From Harmothoe impar (Eukaryota; Annelida; Polychaeta; Phyllodocida; Polynoidae): 64,000 nt of DNA. Location of the stretch: assembly GCA_947462335.1 (NCBI GenBank), contig OX381705.1, forward strand, positions 4,888,703 to 4,952,702, written 5' to 3'. The notes below the pieces were generated by a model. It saw nothing but the letters and a program-made list of their open reading frames with translations. It did no database searches and was not told the DNA's origin. The translations under genes were made by a program, and so were the position numbers. Below are positions 58,625 through 64,000 of the stretch, piece after piece. Within the stretch, counting starts at the first letter, position 1. Every line of letters starts with the position of its first letter.

Positions 58625-60784
58625 AAAGTCACTCAAAAACACATAGTCAATCCCAAAAATTTAGTCAATCTTGAAAAAAGGGTTGATTTCAAAGAAGAAG
58701 TTAGTCAAAAATGTGAGGTTGATCCAAAATTCCTTTTCAATCTCAGCCATTTGGTCAATGCTCGTTGTAAGGTCAATGCCATGGACATAGTCACTCCCGA
58801 ATGCAAAGTCACTCAAAAACACATAGTCAATCCCAAAAATTTAGTCAATCTTGAAAATAGGGTTGATTTCAAAGAAGAAGTTAGTCCCGAATGTGAGGTT
58901 GATCCAAAATTCCTTTTTAATCTCAGCCATTTGGTCAATGCTTGTTGTTAGGTCAATGCCATGGACATAGTCACTCCCGAATGCAAAGTCAATCAAAAAC
59001 ACATAGTCAATTCCAAAAATTTAGTCAATCTTGAAAAAATGGTTGATTTCAAAGAAGAAGTTAGTCCCAAATGTGAGGTTGATCCAAAATTCCTTTTCAA
59101 TCTCAGCCATTTGGTCAATGCTCGTTGTAAGGTCAATGCCATGGACATAGTCACTCCCGAATGCAAAGTCACTCAAAAACACATAGTCAATCCCAAAAGT
59201 TTAGTCAATCTTGAAAAAAGGGTTGATTTCAAAGAAGAAGTTAGTCCCAAATGTAAAGTTGATGAAAAATTCCTTTACAATCTCAGCCATTTGGTCAATG
59301 CTCGTTGTAAGGTCAATGCCATGGACATAGTCACTCCTGAATGCAAAGTCACTCAAAAAAACAAAGTCAATTCCCAAAATTTAGTCAATCTTGAAAAAAG
59401 GGTTGATTTCAAAGAAGAAGTTAGTCCCAAATGTGAGGTTAATCCAAAATTCCTTTTCAATCTCAGCCATTTGGTCAATACGCCTTGTGAGGTCAATGCC
59501 ATGGACATAGTCACTGCCGAATGCAAAGTCACTCAAAAACACATAGTCAATTCCAAAACTTTAGTCAATCTAAAAAAAAGGGTTGATTTCAAAGAAGAAG
59601 TTAGTCCCAAATGTGAGGTTAATCCAAAATATCTTTTCAATCTCAGCCATTTGGACAATGCTCGTTGTAAGGTGAATGCCATAGACATAGTCACTCCCGA
59701 ATGCAAAGTCACTCAAAAACACATAGTCAATCCCAAAAATTTAGTCAATCTTGAAAATAGGGTGGATTTCAAAGAAGAAGTTAGTCCCAAATGTGAGGTT
59801 GATCCAAAATTCCTTTTCAATCTCAGCCATTTGGTCAATGCTTGTTGTTAGGTCAATGCCATGGACATAGTCACTCCCGAATGGAAAGTCACTCAAAAAC
59901 ACATAGTCAATCCCAAAAATTTAGTCAATCTTGAAAAAAGGGTTGATTTCAAAGAAGAAGTTAGTCCCAAATGTGAGGTTGATCCAAAATTCCTTTTCAA
60001 TCTCAGCCATTTGGTCAATGCTCGTTGTAAGGTCAATGCCATGGACATAGTCACTCCCGAATGCAAAGTCACTCGAAAACACATAGTCAATCCCAAAAAT
60101 TTAGTCAATCTTGAAAATAGGGTTGATTTCAAAGAAGCAGTTAGTCCCGATTGTGAGGTTGATCCAAAATTCCTTTTTAATCTCAGCCATTTGGTCAATG
60201 CTTGTTGTTAGGTCAATGCCATGGACATAGTCACTCCCGAATGCAAAGTCACTCAAAAACACATAGTCAATGACAAAAATTTAGTCAATCTTGAAAAAAG
60301 GGTTGATTTCAAAGAACAAGTTAGTCCCAAATGTGAAGTTGATGAAAAATTCCTTTTCAATCTCAGCCATTTGGTCAATGCTCGTTGTAAGGTCAATGCC
60401 ATGGACATAGTCACTCCCGAATGCAAAGTCACTCAAAAAAACAAAGTCAATTCCCAAAATTTAGTCAATCTTGAAAAAAGGGTTGATTTCAAAGAAGAAG
60501 TTAGTCCCAAATGTGAGGTTAATCCAAAATTCCTTTTCAATCTCAGCCATTTGGTCAATACGCCTTGTGAGGTCAATGCCATGGACATAGTCACTCCCGA
60601 ATGCAAAGTCACTCAAAAACACATAGTCAATTCCAAAAATTTAGTCAATCTAAAAAAAAGGGTTGATTTCAAAGAAGAAGTTAGTCCCAAATGTGAGGTT
60701 AATCCAAAATTCCTTTTCAATCTCAGCCATTTGGACAATGCTCGTTGTAAGGTCAATGCCATGGACATAGTCACTCCCGAATGC
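58625..60784 (+). repeat. 2160-bp higher-order repeat, copy 2
   Basis: It matches 56465-58624 at all lines compared. After about 60810 the array switches to the sequence found at 56310, including a one-base insertion (TTCCCAAAAATTT). Confidence 0.9.
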
Positions 60785-62895
60785 AAAGTCACTCAAAAAC
60801 ACATAGTCAATTCCCAAAAATTTAGTCAATCTTGAAAATAGGGTGGATTTCAAAGAAGAAGTTAGTCCCAAATGTGAAGTTGATGAAAAATTCCTTTTCA
60901 ATCTCAGCCATTTGGTCAATGCTTGTTGTTAGGTCAATGCCATGGACATAGTCACTCCCGAATGGAAAGTCACTCAAAAACACATAGTCAATCCCAAAAA
61001 TTTAGTCAATCTTGAAAATAGGGTTGATTTCAAAGAAGAAGTTAGTCAAAAATGTGAGGTTGATCCAAAATTCCTTTTCAATCTCAGCCATTTGGTCAAT
61101 GCTCGTTGTAAGGTCAATGCCATGGACATAGTCACTCCCGAATGCAAAGTCACTCAAAAACACATAGTCAATCCCAAAAATTTAGTCAATCTTGAAAATA
61201 GGGTTGATTTCAAAGAAGAAGTTAGTCCCGAATGTGAGGTTGATCCAAAATTCCTTTTTAATCTCAGCCATTTGGTCAATGCTTGTTGTTAGGTCAATGC
61301 CATGGACATAGTCACTCCCGAATGCAAAGTCAATCAAAAACACATAGTCAATTCCAAAAATTTAGTCAATCTTGAAAAAATGGTTGATTTCAAAGAAGAA
61401 GTTAGTCCCAAATGTGAGGTTGATCCAAAATTCCTTTTCAATCTCAGCCATTTGGTCAATGCTCGTTGTAAGGTCAATGCCATGGACATAGTCACTCCCG
61501 AATGCAAAGTCACTCAAAAACACATAGTCAATCCCAAAAGTTTAGTCAATCTTGAAAAAAGGGTTGATTTCAAAGAAGAAGTTAGTCCCAAATGTAAAGT
61601 TGATGAAAAATTCCTTTACAATCTCAGCCATTTGGTCAATGCTCGTTGTAAGGTCAATGCCATGGACATAGTCACTCCTGAATGCAAAGTCACTCAAAAA
61701 AACAAAGTCAATTCCCAAAATTTAGTCAATCTTGAAAAAAGGGTTGATTTCAAAGAAGAAGTTAGTCCCAAATGTGAGGTTAATCCAAAATTCCTTTTCA
61801 ATCTCAGCCATTTGGTCAATACGCCTTGTGAGGTCAATGCCATGGACATAGTCACTGCCGAATGCAAAGTCACTCAAAAACACATAGTCAATTCCAAAAC
61901 TTTAGTCAATCTAAAAAAAAGGGTTGATTTCAAAGAAGAAGTTAGTCCCAAATGTGAGGTTAATCCAAAATATCTTTTCAATCTCAGCCATTTGGACAAT
62001 GCTCGTTGTAAGGTGAATGCCATAGACATAGTCACTCCCGAATGCAAAGTCACTCAAAAACACATAGTCAATCCCAAAAATTTAGTCAATCTTGAAAATA
62101 GGGTGGATTTCAAAGAAGAAGTTAGTCCCAAATGTGAGGTTGATCCAAAATTCCTTTTCAATCTCAGCCATTTGGTCAATGCTTGTTGTTAGGTCAATGC
62201 CATGGACATAGTCACTCCCGAATGGAAAGTCACTCAAAAACACATAGTCAATCCCAAAAATTTAGTCAATCTTGAAAAAAGGGTTGATTTCAAAGAAGAA
62301 GTTAGTCCCAAATGTGAGGTTGATCCAAAATTCCTTTTCAATCTCAGCCATTTGGTCAATGCTCGTTGTAAGGTCAATGCCATGGACATAGTCACTCCCG
62401 AATGCAAAGTCACTCGAAAACACATAGTCAATCCCAAAAATTTAGTCAATCTTGAAAATAGGGTTGATTTCAAAGAAGCAGTTAGTCCCGATTGTGAGGT
62501 TGATCCAAAATTCCTTTTTAATCTCAGCCATTTGGTCAATGCTTGTTGTTAGGTCAATGCCATGGACATAGTCACTCCCGAATGCAAAGTCACTCAAAAA
62601 CACATAGTCAATGACAAAAATTTAGTCAATCTTGAAAAAAGGGTTGATTTCAAAGAACAAGTTAGTCCCAAATGTGAAGTTGATGAAAAATTCCTTTTCA
62701 ATCTCAGCCATTTGGTCAATGCTCGTTGTAAGGTCAATGCCATGGACATAGTCACTCCCGAATGCAAAGTCACTCAAAAAAACAAAGTCAATTCCCAAAA
62801 TTTAGTCAATCTTGAAAAAAGGGTTGATTTCAAAGAAGAAGTTAGTCCCAAATGTGAGGTTAATCCAAAATTCCTTTTCAATCTCAGCCATTTGG
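60785..62895 (+). repeat. Higher-order repeat, copy 3 (shifted, partial)
   Basis: It matches 56284-58394 at an offset of 4501 bp (25 monomers plus one base), with one noted change near 61018 (GAAAATAGG instead of GAAAAAAGG). It diverges at about 62896, where GGACAATGTCGTTG replaces the expected monomer. Confidence 0.85.
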
Positions 62896-64000
62896 ACAAT
62901 GTCGTTGTAAGGTCAATGCCATGGACATAGTCACTCCCGAATGCAAAGTCACTCAAAAACACATAGTCAATCCCAAAAATTTAGTCAATCTTGAAAATAG
63001 GGTTGATTTCAAAGAAGAAGTTAGTCCCGAATGAGAGGTTGATCCAAAATTCGTTTTTAATCTCAGCCATTTGGTCAATGCTCGTTGTTAGGTCAATGCC
63101 ATGGACATAGTCACTCCCGAATGCAAATTCAATCAAAAACACATAGTCAATTCCAAAAATTTAGTCAATCTTGAAAAAAGGGTTGATTTCAAAGAAGAAG
63201 TTAGTCCCAAATGTGAGGTTAATCCAAAATTCCTTTTCAATCTCAGCCATTTGGTCAATACGCCTTGTGAGGTCAATGCCGTGGACATAGTCACTCCCGA
63301 ATGCAAAGTCACTCAAAAACACATAGTCAATCCCAAAAATTTAGTCAATCTTGAAAATAGGGTGGATTTCTAAGAAGAAGTTAGTCCCAAATGTGAAGTT
63401 GATGAAAAATTCCTTTTCAATCTCAGCCATTTGGTCAATGCTTGTTGTTAGGTCAATGCCATGGACATAGTCACTCCCGAATGGAAAGTCACTCAAAAAC
63501 ACATAGTCAATCCCAAAAATTTAGTCAATCTTGAAAATAGGGTTGATTTCAAAGAAGAAGTTAGTCCCGAATGTGAGGTTGATCCAAAATTCCTTTTTAA
63601 TCTCAGCCATTTGGTCAATGCTCGTTGTTAGGTCAATGCCATGGACATAGTCACTCCCGAATGCAAAGTCACTCAAAAACACAAAGTCAATGACAAAAAT
63701 TTAGTCAATCTTGAAAAAAGGGTTGATTTCAAAGAAGAAGTTAGTCCCAAATGTGAGGTTGATCCAAAATTCCTTTTCAATCTCAGCCATTTGGTCAATG
63801 CTCGTTGTAAGGTCAATGCCATGGACATAGTCACTCCCGAATGCAAAGTCACTCAAAAACACATAGTCAAACCCAAAAGTTTAGTCAATCTTGAAAATAG
63901 GGTTGATTTCAAAGAAGAAGTTAGTCCCAAATGTAAAGTTGATGAAAAATTCCTTTTCAATCTCAGCCATTTGGTCAATGCTCGTTGTAAGGTCAATGCC

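Larger units (their letters stand above)
52855..64000 (+). repeat. 180-bp satellite array, about 62 monomers, runs off the window
   Basis: Monomers of 180 bp follow head to tail. Each is divisible into ten 18-base units starting GT(C/T)(A/G)(A/C)T, for example GTCAATCCCAAAAATTTA. In translation each 18-mer is a hexapeptide V-(N/T/D/S)-x-x-x-x, with F replacing V once per monomer. Edge monomers (52861-53220) are the most diverged. One frame stays open for long runs, but stop-bearing monomers (TGTTAG instead of TGTAAG at the same position) and several one-base indels break it. The array continues past 64000. Confidence 0.97.

Noticed and set aside
52993..63373. A series of genes encoding 60-residue-repeat proteins
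   Set aside because: Open frames follow from periods that are multiples of three. Stops and one-base indels interrupt them, most differences replace residues, and no promoter or splice pattern is evident.
37106..64000. CRISPR array
   Set aside because: Repeats are directly abutting and the whole unit is conserved; there are no unique spacers, and the setting is an animal genome with LTR elements.

Overview
This looks like metazoan (probably marine invertebrate) genomic DNA. It has long AT-rich non-coding stretches with no bacterial-style operons, an LTR retrotransposon of animal Ty3/gypsy organisation, short inverted-repeat DNA elements, GT/AG-like splice signals and two large satellite arrays. 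I recognise no host gene, and the phylum cannot be fixed from what I see.

Layout. 1-7461: non-coding DNA with diverged short tandem repeats, a G-run, and a 108-bp palindromic TA-flanked MITE at 6305-6412 whose empty site survives in a neighbouring duplicate. 7462-19991: a complete, very young Ty3/gypsy element (12.53 kb, 439-bp LTRs without a visible difference, 4-bp CCTG target duplication). Its order is LTR, primer-binding site, long coiled-coil gag with CCHC knuckle, a -1 frameshift heptamer GGGAAAC at the gag stop, pol (PR-RT-RH-IN), a displaced basic tail frame, and a third ORF of about 1134 aa that is not an envelope (basic disordered region, paired C2H2-like fingers, nuclear-localisation-like cluster, coiled coil). 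A hairpin-rich 3' leader, polypurine tract and 3' LTR follow. 19992-36905: non-coding DNA with dispersed repeats (a direct pair at about 26.93-27.96 and 33.29-34.77 kb; an inverted pair at about 28.49-28.87 and 35.53-35.92 kb), palindromic short elements, and a TIR-bounded segment with promoter-like boxes at 30.6-30.9 kb. 36906-37105: assembly gap.

37106-50639: eleven tandem copies of a ~1250-bp satellite, each holding its own 27-bp minisatellite and a GC-rich exon-like segment. 50640-52854: a broken retroelement Gag-like gene (DIRS-like by motif pattern) and the start of its next reading frame. 52855-64000 (runs off the edge): a 180-bp satellite built from ten 18-bp units (hexapeptide periodicity when translated), reorganised into a 2160-bp (12-monomer) higher-order repeat.

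How things work together. In the gypsy element the LTR would drive one genomic RNA. Gag assembles the particle, the -1 slip sets the Gag-Pol ratio, and ORF3 must be expressed separately (spliced or internally promoted) and probably acts on nucleic acid or in the nucleus. The two adjacent satellite arrays plus decayed elements suggest heterochromatin. The most unusual items are the non-envelope ORF3 and the 18 to 180 to 2160 bp nested repeat.
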